Source: Nymphaea colorata (lineage: Eukaryota; Streptophyta; Magnoliopsida; Nymphaeales; Nymphaeaceae). From it: DNA of 64,000 nt. The position numbers were made by a program, and so were the translations under genes. Under the pieces are notes generated by a model, which saw only the letters and a program-made list of their open reading frames with translations, was not told where the DNA came from and did not search any database. Below, piece after piece: positions 11,636 to 23,460 of this stretch (positions are counted from its first letter, which is position 1; each line of letters begins with the position of its first letter). Where the stretch lies: contig NC_045145.1 in assembly GCF_008831285.2 (NCBI RefSeq), positions 15,144,040-15,208,039 on the forward strand. Reading direction: 5' to 3'.

Positions 11636-14600
11636 ATGGCGGGCGGATTTCTGCCGGCCGTTGGCGCCGTTCGAGAAGATTTCGGCGGGAAGCTCACCGT
11701 CTCCGTCTACATCACGTGCATAGTCGCGGCCAGCTGCGGCCTCATCTTCGGCTATGACATCGGCATCTCAGGTACTCTCTCTGTCTCTTTGTTTGATCTT
11801 GGAATGGATGGTGAAGCTGGTTAAGACGGATGAAACCGTCACCTGTACATATCGTCGTCCTCAGGGGGCGTGACGACAATGGAGCCGTTCTTGAGGAGGT
11901 TTTTTCCTTCCGTGCTGAGGAAGATGCGCCAGTCCAAGCAAAACGAATACTGCATGTATGACAGCCAGCTCCTCACTTCCTTCACCTCCTCCCTCTACAT
12001 AGCCGGCCTGATCGGTTCGCTGGGAGCCAGCCGAGTCACTCGGGCGCTCGGGCGCAGAGCCAGTATGCTGCTCGGTGGCGCAACCTTCCTCACCGGCGCC
12101 ACCATTAACGGCGCCGCGGTCAATGTGGTCATGCTCATAGTCGGTCGCATCCTGCTTGGTATCGGAGTCGGCTTCACGAACCAGGTAATCAGATCTCCCT
12201 CCCAAACCACTGCGTCGTGGCCGCGAACCTGGTTACACGCGCCACTAGATGATTTTTCTTGGGTAAAATATAATTATTCAATCCATAACTACGATTAGTT
12301 AGGTGGAGCTTTCAAGTGGAAGGGCGTGCATTAAAAATTTGGCTTCAAAGTTATAGGCGCCGGCCTTGTACAGAAATGAAAGTGCAGAAAACAAAGTCCT
12401 GGACGTTATAAAAACTTATTTATTTGGACAAGTGGACCCCCTCAAACTGCTTGGTTGTTCTTTACATTCCACTCTCTCTCTCTTTTTGTGGAAAATTGAA
12501 TTGTGATTCTGGTTAGATAGTGTCATCCATTGGTGACAACTGTTAGATTCCATGCTTGAAAGAAAAACAAGAAGAAAAATGTGATGAACAGTAATTGTCA
12601 AAATCAAAATTACTGCTTTTATTTGTTTATAATTTAATCTTCTAAGTTTGGCTATTTGGTGGACATCAAACACTTTGGCTGGCATTTTTAGAAATTCAGG
12701 ATCCATATGATTGAAATGTAGGTAGGAAATGTATGTGTAAAAAAAAAACATAAGAATCTGATTCATAAATAGATTTCTAAATTGACTTTAAAAGTTATAT
12801 AATTTCGGGGACAAACTTATGCATTTGGATCATCTGAGCAACTACTGAAATTATGTATATCCGTGTGCTCATGTGTGCCTCACATTTATGCCTTTGATTT
12901 TCCTTCTTACATTGAAAGTACATGATCAGATTCCGGAGAAACTAATCTGTTAAATAAATAATTTAAATCACATTCATTAAGTTAGTTTGATTATACGAAC
13001 ATTTAATTTACGTACGGATCCGACTGAAAATTCAAAAGAATTCCCTTTCTGTTTTTAATTTTTGGATAGTGATGCTGCCATTTAAATTTACGCATTGTGT
13101 GTTGCATAGTTTAGGCCACCCCACTTTATCTCGCCGAGACGGCGCCACCAAAATGGCGCGGCGCGTTCATTTCCGGCTTCCAGCTCTTCTTAGGCATCGG
13201 TGTGGCGGCTGCTAACCTGATCAACTATGGCACGGCTAAGATCCATGGCTGGGGCTGGCGGCTCTCGCTTGGCCTCGCCGCTGTCCCGGCGTTAATCATG
13301 ACCACCGGGACGCTGCTCGTGCCGGATACCGCAAGCAGCCTTATACAGCGGGGCAAAATTGATGAAGCAAGGCGAGCCTTGCAGCGGGTCCGTGGATCTG
13401 GAGCCGATGTTGAAGCCGAGCTGCAATGCCTAACTGAAGAAACTATGAAGTCCGAAGCCGTGGAAAAGCCATTCAGGGACATATTCAAGCGCCGGTACCG
13501 GCCTCAATTGGTGATGTCCATCGCCATCCCTTTATTCCAGCAGCTCACCGGCATCAATGTCGTCGCATTTTATGCACCGGTTCTATTTCGGAGTGTTGGC
13601 TTTGGAAGCGACTCGTCGCTCATGGCTGCGGTCATACTCTGCTTGGTCAATTTGGGCTCCATCCTTGTGTCCACTTACATCGTTGATCGGTATGGCCGAA
13701 AAGTTTTGTTTATGGAGGGCGGCGTTCAGATGATCCTCTTCTTGGTAAGCCATTGACTTCGTCTCTCGATCGGCCATTAATTGTAGCACTAAAGAAAGCC
13801 CACCAACTTTCGATAGATGACTCTGCATCATCCTCAACCTTTTATCATTTCATTTGCGGTCTGATGCCTGCAAAAAACCCAAAAGTGCCTCACAAAAGGC
13901 GTCTTATGGAACAGAAAATAGAACGGTAGAAGTCCACACGTTAAGATCAAGTTACAGAAAATAGTGGCCCACCTTCTAGGCGCTGTCTGCTAGCCATTCC
14001 AAAGAGTCATATACGGTCATAACATTCTTGCCGGTGTTCATAAATGCGGAATCATAATCACCTCCTCCTTGATCGCACTATATTGAAAAATCACCATTAA
14101 TGGTGATCTTCAATATCACATCATGTTTAAACATCCAGAGAAACTCTGGTTATCAACAACTTCTGGATCAATTCGGATCCCATGAAATTAATCTATTTGA
14201 TTTGCCCTTGTTTTTCATGATGTGGCTTTACTGGGTTTGGCGAGAAGACAGCAGTTGCTTGTGTGCTTGGTGTAAAGATAGGGAGCTCAGGAACAAGCCC
14301 ACTGTCAAAGGGCGACGCGGTGCTGGTGCTGGTGCTCATGTGCGCGTACGCAGCCGGGTTTGGGTGGTCTTGGGGGCCCCTGTGTTGGTTGATCCCAAGC
14401 GAGATCTTCCCGCTGGAGATACGCCCCGCCGGTCAAAGCATAAGCATTGCCGCTAACTTCGCGGTGACCTTCGTGCTCGCTCAGTTCTTCCTATCCATGC
14501 TCTGCCATTTCAAGTACGGAATCTTCCTGTTCTACGCCGGATTTATCGCCATCATGACCGTTTTTGTTGCCGTCTTCCTGCCGGAGACCAAGGGAGTGCC

Positions 14601-14706
14601 ACTAGAGGCCATGGACAGAGTCTGGGAGAAGCATTGGTACTGGAGAAGATTTGTGGTATTGGAAAGGACAGCACCAAAAATGAATGGATACTCCAACAGT
14701 ATTTGA
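11636..14706 (+). CDS. STP5: STP-family monosaccharide/H+ symporter, copy C, complete
   Basis: Plasma-membrane 12-helix hexose/proton symporter. Exons 11636-11771, 11865-12184, 13115-13744 and 14245-14706 give 515 aa, normal for STPs, with intact phases. Residues match those known from STP10: proton-relay Asp41 (FGYDIGISG), Arg140 (VGRILLG), Glu160 (YLAETAPP), and the lid-domain disulfide pair Cys75 (EYCMYD) and Cys449 (MLCHFKYG). QQLTGIN lies at 294-300 and PETKG at 475-479. The wording [19 protein letters not shown] and [14 protein letters not shown] recalls Arabidopsis STP5. The start is the first ATG, followed by MAGGF as in many STPs. LAETAPP has Thr where most STPs have Met. This is the only copy whose four exons are all present and open in the window. 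Confidence 0.95.
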
Positions 14707-16466
14707 TGCATGCAGGTTATTATGTCTTTCTTGTTCACTCTCTTGTATATTTTCAAATGGTCCTAGCAAGGTCTCTGTCTATTATGTTTATAAGTTGTCA
14801 AATCTTAAAATATTTTGGTGAGCAAGAGGCTGGGATCCTAAATTGCGTCCGATCCTGGGTAAGGTACGATATGTTCTAGTAATTGAATACGTGACATGCT
14901 ATTAATACTTCTGCCTACTATGCCTTTTTGAAGCAATTGAAAGAAGGTTATCGAATATATTTCTTGTACCTAACTGCATACACATGAGATTGAATTCTCA
15001 ATGGCCAATGGAGCGTTAAGCTGGTGGGCCAACAACTGCCTTCATTAGGTGAATCTGCTCGACCCTCCTCCCTCCACGGTGACCGTTAGTTGGATGAGAT
15101 ATCAAATCTCTAGGACAGATGTGTTCAAACTACTATGTCAATTTTTTTTTGTCATTTTGGATGATTTTAAAGTTTTGTGAATTCAAGATTTACATAGTTT
15201 TTACTAAATATTTGGTAAGAGAGTAGACATGAGAACTCATGCATAAAAAAGGTTGAAGGCAAAGAAGAGATTTTAAAATGCGTTGTTCATTCTCAAAGAG
15301 TACCAAAATGTCGCTCATTTACATGGATAGAAACTAAAAGTTTCCAGAACAGGCTTACACATTCAAAAGTAATTAGCGAGTGAAGTACGGGACTAAAAGA
15401 ACACTATTATGTGCTAAGCGCTCAGTCACATTGCATGTAAGCCACATCAATACAATCATTTTTTTTTTCGTTTAGAGCGTACTTTAATAAGAAACCATTG
15501 GGGTTTGTACCTTATTTTATAAGAATTTCGACGAGTGCATGCTGCATCTACTCCAGACTCGGTTCTTTAAAGTGGACTTAATTTGTTGGCCCAAGTAATT
15601 TGATGGCGTGGACAGAAATTTATAATCGAAGGCCATGAGCACGAACAGTTTGAATTTTTAAATTTGGAGAGGCACTGAAGTAAACAAAATTAAGGTGTAT
15701 TTATGTTTATGTGATCTTATGTACCCAATTGGCCGCATCAAGTACAATATATACCATTTACAGTGTGAATGGGAAGAACCAATTCTAGCTCGTTGAGAGA
15801 GAGAGAGAATGTGAGAAAGAAAGATTGTTTCTAAAAAAAAAATTGTTCTTTTTTTTTCGTGAGATTTTCAGTTTGCTGTAAAACACCGGTGAACGATATT
15901 TATAACAATGCTTTTACCTTGACCGATCGATGAGTTAGTACTGGTAATTCTTGAGTTTTTCTTAGACCCATCCTAATTGTTGAGTCTGTTTTAAGAAGGG
16001 GACTGATGAAGGTCGATCAATCGGCATAGTCGAAAATCTTGGCTGTCATATACGCACTCTTAAGTTACACTGAAGTTGTTTATATTATACAACTTAAGAG
16101 GTCAGAAAGAAATATAATCGATCACAGGCCCAATTAAGCCGGTGCATCAAGGCACTGTAAAATGTTTTTCGTTCATTCTCAGGCCAACAGAAGATTACTT
16201 CAGCTTCAAATAAACTCATTTTAAGTAATTTGACCGTGAGAATAGGCATGGCACATGAGAAACACGCTTGCTATGAGAATATATTTGGTATTATTTTGTT
16301 TTATTTTTAAAAATCATGTTTCCAATCACATTTTTTAATTAACAAGAAGATTATTTTTTAATCCTTTAAGACTTTTATGCATCGTGAGTGGTCAATCGAA
16401 ATTATTTATGTTTTGTTCTTCTTTCTTATACACCGAACTAAAGATATTTCGTAATCCTCTTCAAAT
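14707..16466. other. Intergenic DNA between STP-C and STP-D
   Basis: No gene is seen. The stretch is the duplicate of 3070-4990, with a (GA)n tract near 15796-15809. About 15900-16440 is remnant intron 2 of copy D, by homology with copy B. Confidence 0.7.
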
Positions 16467-17351
16467 CATGTTTCGGAGCGACTCGTCGCTCTTGCCTGCG
16501 GTCATACTCTGCTCGGTCAATTTGGGCTCTGTCCTTGTGTCCATTTACATCGTTGATCGGAATGGCCGGAAAATTTCGTTCAGGGAGGGTGGTGTTCAGA
16601 TGATCCTCTTCTTGGTAGGAGATTATCTTCCTCTTTTGGTCACTAATTGTTGTTTCATGCACCTAAATAAAGAAATCGGCCAATTAGGTCCACTAACTGA
16701 ACTATCTAGAGGCATAAAGAAGAAAAAACTTTGAGATGACAGAACAATCTTCAACCTCTTACCGTTTCAAAGTTATAACTTGATCACTTTTATCATCAAG
16801 GCACATATGCATAGACTATAGTTGCAGATATTCACATTTTGGATAATCTATTTGAAAATGGTGATCTTCAACATCACTTATATATACATTCAAAGAAGCC
16901 ATTGATATCAAGTTCTCGATCCAATCCGATCCCCTATAATCTATTTGGTTGTTCTTGTTTTTCATTTTGTGGCTTTGGTTTTGGCGTGAAGGCAGCAGTT
17001 GCATGTGTGTTTGGTGTAAAAATGGGTAGCTCGGGAACAAACTCACTGTCAAAGGGCGATGCAGTTCTGATTCCGGTGCTCGTGCGGGTATGCGGCTGGA
17101 TTCGGCTGGTGTTGAGGTGCCCTATGTTGGTTGAACCAGAGCGAGATCTTCCTGCTGGAGATACGTACCGCCGGTCAAAGCTAGGCGTTGCCGTTAACTT
17201 CGAAGTGACCTTCGTGCTGGCTCAGTTCTTCCTCTCCAAGCTCTGCCACTTCAAGTATGGAATTTGCCTGTTTTATGCCGGATTTATCGGGATCATGGCC
17301 GTCTTTGTTGCCGTCTTCCATCGGAAACCGGCGCCAAGGATGAAGGATTGA
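16467..17351 (+). pseudogene. STP sugar-porter pseudogene, copy D
   Basis: Duplicate of copy B with further decay. Only the last part of exon 3 survives (16470 to about 16617, [20 protein letters not shown] to QMILFL). Exon 4 runs from about 16992 to 17351. A deletion removed the rest of exon 3 and the end of intron 2. In exon 4 the WSWGP region is frameshifted, the RPAGQSIG region has a small loss, and about 85 nt covering PETKG to the C-terminus are gone, leaving VFHRKPAPRMKD and a stop. Exons 1 and 2 are absent. Confidence 0.9.
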
Positions 17352-19171
17352 ATGGGTAGACCAGAAGTATTCGTCTATCTAATGCATGGATCAGACTCCT
17401 TTGTGATATTCTCTTTCTTTTGCTTTAGTTCAGCATGTATGTTCAGCAATAACCATTTGAGGTCTTGTAAGGACCCTGTTCCCATAGCTATAGCCTATAG
17501 GATGTCAATAAACCTCGTTAATGCTTTTCATACAGGTCATTTTGGTCGAACTTGGCAGGTTTTAAAGTTTCAATAGCAAATTGCCTAACCGGATCCATGA
17601 ATTCAAGATTTGCATGGTTTTGACTAAATATTTGAAGGAAGAACATAGGAGAACTCGTGAACTTTCATGAATTTGTCCCTAACGACATTAACGAATGTCT
17701 GATACGTGGTGTTCTAGAGATTAACGTTGCAGCTCATTAATTTCAAAGTTACTGTTAAATCTTTCTTATAAGACGAAGTACATGCCGAGGCCAAGTCAAT
17801 GGAGAGACTTTTTCCGTAGGCTTGATGAACATGAATTGTCCAATCCCCAAAGACATGGTAGTTTCACTTCAACAAATATGCAAGATACATGCATGTCGTC
17901 CAGTAGATGAAGACAAGTTTACTTTTGGCAGACATCATTGCCCTACTCCAGGTTCCGTAGTTATCAAACTTGGGAAACGAGATCAATGATAGGATTGGGA
18001 GTGATGAAGGAAGGAAGGATTGCTAATTTCAGCAGCATTAAGATCAATCATGGGTTCTGATGCTGAGGAACCATTTTTTGGTGGAGGCTTATTGGATGAC
18101 GCCGTCGTTAGCGGCCACGGCTTTGATACCAAGTGATGTACAACAGAGGTTTGAAGTTGAAGAACGAAGCGATCGAATGCAAGCAAAACAGATAAAGCAG
18201 AAGGTAGACACAGAACTTTGTGTGGAAAAGAGAAGGAAAACTCTACCTTATACATCTCAGGAAGGAATATATACATCGATTTATTAGTAAATCTAACGAC
18301 TGCGTTATCCAGACATGAAGCCGGATTGCTGGAGATGGGAAGAGGCAGGAAGATCGGCTAACCTAATCGAACACCACGCATCCGCCGTCCGTCCACTGAC
18401 GCAGATGAATGGCTAGCTGAAGGCCATTCATCTGCGTCAGTGGACGGCGGATGCGTGGTGTTCGATTAGGTTAGCCATTCATCTGCGTCAGTGGACGGCG
18501 GATGCGTGGTGTTCGATTAGGTTAGCCGATCTTCCTGCCTCTTCCCATCTCCAGCAATCCGGCTTCATGTGATCACATTGCTGGGTTTTTTTCTTGGGTT
18601 TTATCTGCTTTTTCCTATCCAATTTTTTGGAATGGTTTGATCGAATACCGGATCCAAATCGGGTTTACTGACCACCCCTAACCGTCGCATTGACAACTCT
18701 TATGATAATGCACTATTGATAAGCCTGTCGTGGATATAACTTTGTTCTTTTTGTTTTGTTTAAAGGGAGCATTCTATAGCCTCAGATTTTATAATGTGCA
18801 TTGAATATCAGACCCTCCCTCTGATCTTAAATAAATATTTTTTCAAAGCAAAGAAGTAAAACAAAGATTTAAATTGTGGACTAAGCTTAGGTAAGATACT
18901 TGATTTGATGAACATAAATACATATATCATGGATCTTTTGCCACAGCGGCAAAAGCATACCATATCATATTCACAACAGACCCATGGATTTCAAATTCGA
19001 GTAATCAAACACCACCTAAGGACATCACTTCTTTATCTTCTGAATTTGTCTTCAAAAGTGGTGCCTTTTCTTTTTCTTTTTTCCCCTTTTTTCTATTTTT
19101 ATGGTTAAGGGCATCTTTATCTTTTAGCGGTACTTGTCTTTTGAGTAAATGGATCTGAGCTCTATGTTCAG
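17352..19171. other. Intergenic DNA before STP-E, containing a long foldback
   Basis: No coding region is recognised. 17590-17660 resembles the 3' flank of copies A and C (GAATTCAAGATTT region). A foldback lies at 18313-18570. No STP exon 1 was found here for copy E. Confidence 0.6.
18313..18570. repeat. Long near-perfect inverted repeat with an internal direct repeat
   Basis: The left arm 18313-18413 (about 100 bp) pairs with the right arm that ends at 18570. The 9-nt loop TAGCTGAAG separates 18413 from 18423. The inner 51 bp of the right arm (18423-18473) is repeated in tandem at 18474-18524, so the left arm can pair with either copy. The only visible arm difference is a 4-nt GTCC repeat in the left arm. 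There are no obvious transposon termini or target-site duplication. Confidence 0.95.
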
Positions 19172-22100
19172 GAGGTGTGACTACCATGGAGTCGTTCTTG
19201 AAGAGGTTCTTCCCTTCTGTGTGGGAGAAGAAGAGCGAGGCAGAGGAAAACGATTACTGCATGTTTAACAGCCAACTCCTTACCACCTTCACCTCCTCCC
19301 TCTACTTAGCGGGCTTAGTCTCTTCACTTGCAGCCAGCCGAGTCACAATGGTGCTTGGGCGTAGAGCTAGTATGCTGCTCGGCGGATGCTCATCATCGGT
19401 CGCATCTTGCTTGGCTTCGGAATCGGCTTCACCAACCAGGTAAACTAGCCCTTTTGCATCTGCTCACTCCCTTAACTGGTTCCTTATAACTAGCTGCTTC
19501 TTTTAGAAAGATTAAGCATATGAGAACACATAAAACTCAGCCTTTGCAAATTGTTGATTAATGAGTAGATGGGCTTAACCAAATATATTCTTTTAAATAA
19601 TTTGTTTAAAAAGTTGAAGTTTTGTTTAATTTTATTGAATGACTAACAATGTTGCGCCCTCCTTGAGCTGGTATATTGTATTTAAGAGTGTCATACATTC
19701 TATTTATTTTGATCGAGTGATTGATATTGGTGGTTATCATATTAGGAATCCTTCTTCTAATGGCATATTTTAATGGGAAAATTATGATGAGGTGCTATTT
19801 AATTTTGAATAAACGGCTCACAATGGTAATTGTGTTATGAACATTTCTTCACTTGGTATATTGAACTTGCGCTTGGACGTTCCTTATCTCTCACCTTTCG
19901 TGCATAAAATAATGAATATCTTTCAATCCATGAAATGTTAGAATTGCAGCTGAATTCCCATCTGTGAGGAAGCCACTAAGTTCACAATGTTTAAATGGTT
20001 ACGAATTTGGGTAAAAGCTGCCCAGTAAAGCTCTAAATCTGAATTGGAGAGGATTTTATCGATTCTCAAAATTCAGATGGTTCACAACATTGTTGTTTAT
20101 CTGGGCATCAGTCTTCAAGATTCTTGATATAAGGCGGAAACTTTGATCTACAACATTGGTTCGTAGATCTCCAGTCCAAGTTCAGGTGGGATCATCTACT
20201 GCTTGGACGTGCAAGTCAATCGGAAATTTAGGAGTCCCAACTTCTCCCGCCGTTTAGACAGCCTCTGCTTCTGGTGCAGGCGACTCCAATTTATCTCTCA
20301 GAGATGGCACCACCAAAATGGCGCGGTACATTCAACATCGGCTACGGGCTTTTCATGTCCATCGGCTTGGTATCTGCCAACCTCGTCAACTATGGTGCGG
20401 CTAAGATCCCAGGCTGGGGCTGGAGGCTCTCACTTGGCCTCGGCACCGTCCCGGCATTGATCATGATCACCGCCACACTGCTAGTACCCGACACAGCCAG
20501 CAGCCTGTTGGTTCGTGGCAAGGTGGATGATGCAAGGGATTCGCTGCGGCGTGCTCGTGGGCCTGGTGCCGATGTCGAAGCGGAGCTGCAATGCCTACTT
20601 GAAGATAGTGCGAAGGCGCAGGCCATGGAGAAGCCCTTTAAAGAGATGCTTAAGCGCCGTTACAGGCCCCAATTAACGATGGCGATAGCAATCCCCTGCT
20701 TCCAGCAGCTCACCGGGATCGGTGTGGTAGCGTTCTACGCACCGGTTCTTTTCGAGAGCATCGGCCTTGGAAGCGACTCCTCACTTGCAGCGGGTGTGAT
20801 ACTCGGCTTGGTCAATCTGCTCTCCACCCTCATCTCCGCGTATGTAGTTGACAGGCATGGCAGGAAAATTTTGTTCATGGAAGGTGGAATTCAGATGATC
20901 TTGTGCTTGGTATGCTTTGATGTTCTCTCCTCTGTCCCCTCTCTCAGTTGCTCACTGTTCTTGTTTCTAAAGTACGGAGCATGCATGATGCTTAAGAGCC
21001 TAATTAACTTAAGGCACCTTGCAAGTATGCCTTCTATTTAGAGATGTGAGCCAGCAAATTCAGATTTGATATCTGATCAAGTGTGAAGCTAAATCAGTAA
21101 AATCAATGGAATGCTAGCAAACAACAGCATTCATATATACTTCTAAAAAACGGCCATTAATGGGCCAACTATTAGCTTCTTGCCAAGAAGATGAAAACAT
21201 CCTTTGATCATGAATCCAGTGAAAGTAGGATGTTAACCTTTTAAGGTCCTTATGGTGAAAGAACAGGCCAAACTATAGATCCATGTTTTCTTGCATGGTG
21301 AAAGAAAAGCTAGGGGTGCATATGAGTCGATCAAGCCTTGAATTTGTAGCTTGAGCTCAGCATGAAGATTGTAAAAGGCACAATCTCAGCCAAGCCGTAG
21401 GCGGTCTAGCGGGCGATATTTGAATTTAAAACCTGCCCATTCAAAATCATATGTGGTATGTGAACTCACCGATTTGAGCCGTGATATGTATGTGGTAAAA
21501 CATAATTCTAAACTATTCTAAATGCTGGAGCTTAATCAAGGCAGAAAGAACTCCCTTGATTAACTCACTCAGCCTGGTTTTCAAAAAGCTCAATTAGCTA
21601 GCCTTTGATCACTTGTGAGTCAAGCTCTCGAGCTGAGCTTATGCTGGTTGATTTTGAAGAGATTAATGAGTTGTGCTCGAGAAGGGAAAAAAGAGCTCCT
21701 TCCAACCGTCTAAGACATTCAACTTAATAAAAGAGTTCAATACCTGGTGTTATATTTAAAAGATTGTTATATGTGAAGTTCATTAATGAAACTTGAAACA
21801 TTTTGGTTTTTTCTTATTTTGCTTGGCTTGGACGCTGGTGAGAAGGCAGCAGTGGCGTGTCTTCTTGGTGTTAAGGTAGGGAGCTCAGGCACAACTTCAC
21901 TGTCAAAGGGTGACGCGGTCTTGATGCTGGTGCTCATGTGTGGGTACGCAGCTGGGTACGGATGGTCTTGGAGTCCTCTGAGCTTCTTGGTCCCAAGTGA
22001 GATTTTTCCACTGGAAATTCGCTCCGCCGGTCAAAGCATAAACACGGCGGTCAACTTTGCCACCACATTTGTGCTCGCCCAGATTGTCCTCCCGCTGCTC

Positions 22101-22313
22101 TGTGATTTAAAGTATGGCTATTTCATCTTATACGCCGGATTTGTCGTGATCATGACGGCATTCGTCGCTGCATTCTTGCAGGAGACCAAGGGAGTGCTGC
22201 TGGAGGCCATGGACAGAGTGTGGGAGAAGCACTGGTACTGGAGACGGTTTATGGTGCCGGACCCAGCACCATACACAAGTGAAGACACGCGGCCAATGGT
22301 TTTTGATGCTTGA
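19172..22313 (+). pseudogene. STP sugar-porter gene copy E, probably a pseudogene
   Basis: A more divergent STP member. Exon 2 runs 19172-19439 ([31 protein letters not shown]), exon 3 20280-20909 (exactly 210 codons) and exon 4 21843-22313, all with GT-AG borders. Exons 3 and 4 are fully open (366 codons including stop) and keep [17 protein letters not shown] and [18 protein letters not shown]. Two defects: exon 2 lacks 52 nt relative to copy C, right after MLLGG, which shifts the frame through the VGRILLG helix; and no exon 1 was found in the 1.8 kb upstream. FLQETKG replaces the usual LPETKG. The open exons 3 and 4 suggest recent inactivation. An upstream exon interrupted by the inverted repeat cannot be excluded. 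Confidence 0.85.
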
Positions 22314-23460
22314 ACACTTCTCTGTATTATAGATGTTCCCTTCCTCTTTTTCTTATCTCTGGTCTTGTTCATGCGATTTGATGCATGTCCTAGGCTACCG
22401 TAGCGAACCTTTCATCTCAGACTTTGATGGCTGGAGCTCTATTTCCTAATTTATTCAATCTGCGATATGAGGTGACCAATTTAGTCTACGTTTCCCTTTT
22501 TCTTGTATGCAAACCTGTGAGAAAAGTATGTGCAAGCTGAGATCAACAGTCGTGTGAAGGCACCTTAACTATGGACTGATCTTGAACCTTTTCTAACTCG
22601 CGGCTTCAAGGGTCTAAGAATGGTAATGAGTTAGCTTGAACTGAAATCTGGTCACCATCACTCCTATATATTTGTTTTGAGGTTGGTTGGTGCAATGTAT
22701 AAGGTGAGGATGTCTCTCATCCCAAGGCACCGAAAGCATACCTCATATCCTGGGGATGAGGGCTTGCAGTATGACAAAATATTCTTCTTACTCACAAAAA
22801 AAAAAATCACCCAGAAAAAAGGTTAGTTTATCAATGAAAGTACTTAAACAATTTAAATAAACGGCTATTGCAACTGGGCAATATGAGAAAGTGGAAGAGG
22901 GTCGCATCGCCATCTCCATTCAGGATGGCACTTATTAATCACGCGATTAATATGTTTAATCTTGCACATTCCGCACAGGATCTGGTTCTCCCCATAAGAA
23001 ACTGCCCAGCAAACAATGATCATCCAACGTTGCCACAGTCATGTTAAAGACTGAGTTTAAAACATAAAAGCTTAACAATGAGAGCCAAAACATTACCAAT
23101 ATCATAGTAAAAGACTTTCTTTATACGGATAACGGGAACGTCTCTTTTTAATGGGTCTGCCCTTGAGAAGAAACTTGTGGGGATAGGCGTCGATATTTTG
23201 GATTTCTACTTAAAACCAAGATGCAGTGTAATGGAAATTGAGCGGGCTGCAAGGCCGCTGGAGCTTGCGCTCGATCAAAAAGGTGGGGAGGAAGGGCTCT
23301 TGGTGGGCCTACTCGGCTCCGCGCGGACGACAGAGAAAAATAGTGGAACACCAAGAAAAAAAAAATCTGAAGAAAGGAAATTTTCTATCTCTCGCTCTCT
23401 CTGTTTGATATAGGCCCAAAATGTGGTCTCCGCGCACCCGTGCCCAAAAGGAGTGGAGGA
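22314..23460. other. Intergenic DNA and CLPS1 upstream region
   Basis: No gene is recognised. The last 250 nt, rising in GC, are the likely promoter and 5' leader of CLPS1. No clear TATA box was seen. Confidence 0.6.

Larger units (their letters stand above)
12104..17400 (+). repeat. Segmental duplication block, right copy (STP-C + STP-D)
   Basis: Right-hand partner of 1-6600. Intron 2 of copy C (12185-13114) is about 500 nt shorter than that of A, lacking the equivalent of about 130-625. In the D half, about 650 nt is deleted relative to B at position 16455. The rest is collinear, including the long non-coding stretch 15400-16440. Confidence 0.88.

Noticed and set aside
18530-18552. Resemblance of the foldback arm to miR482/miR2118
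   Set aside because: Only a loose C/T-rich likeness with several mismatches; pyrimidine-rich sequence gives such matches by chance.
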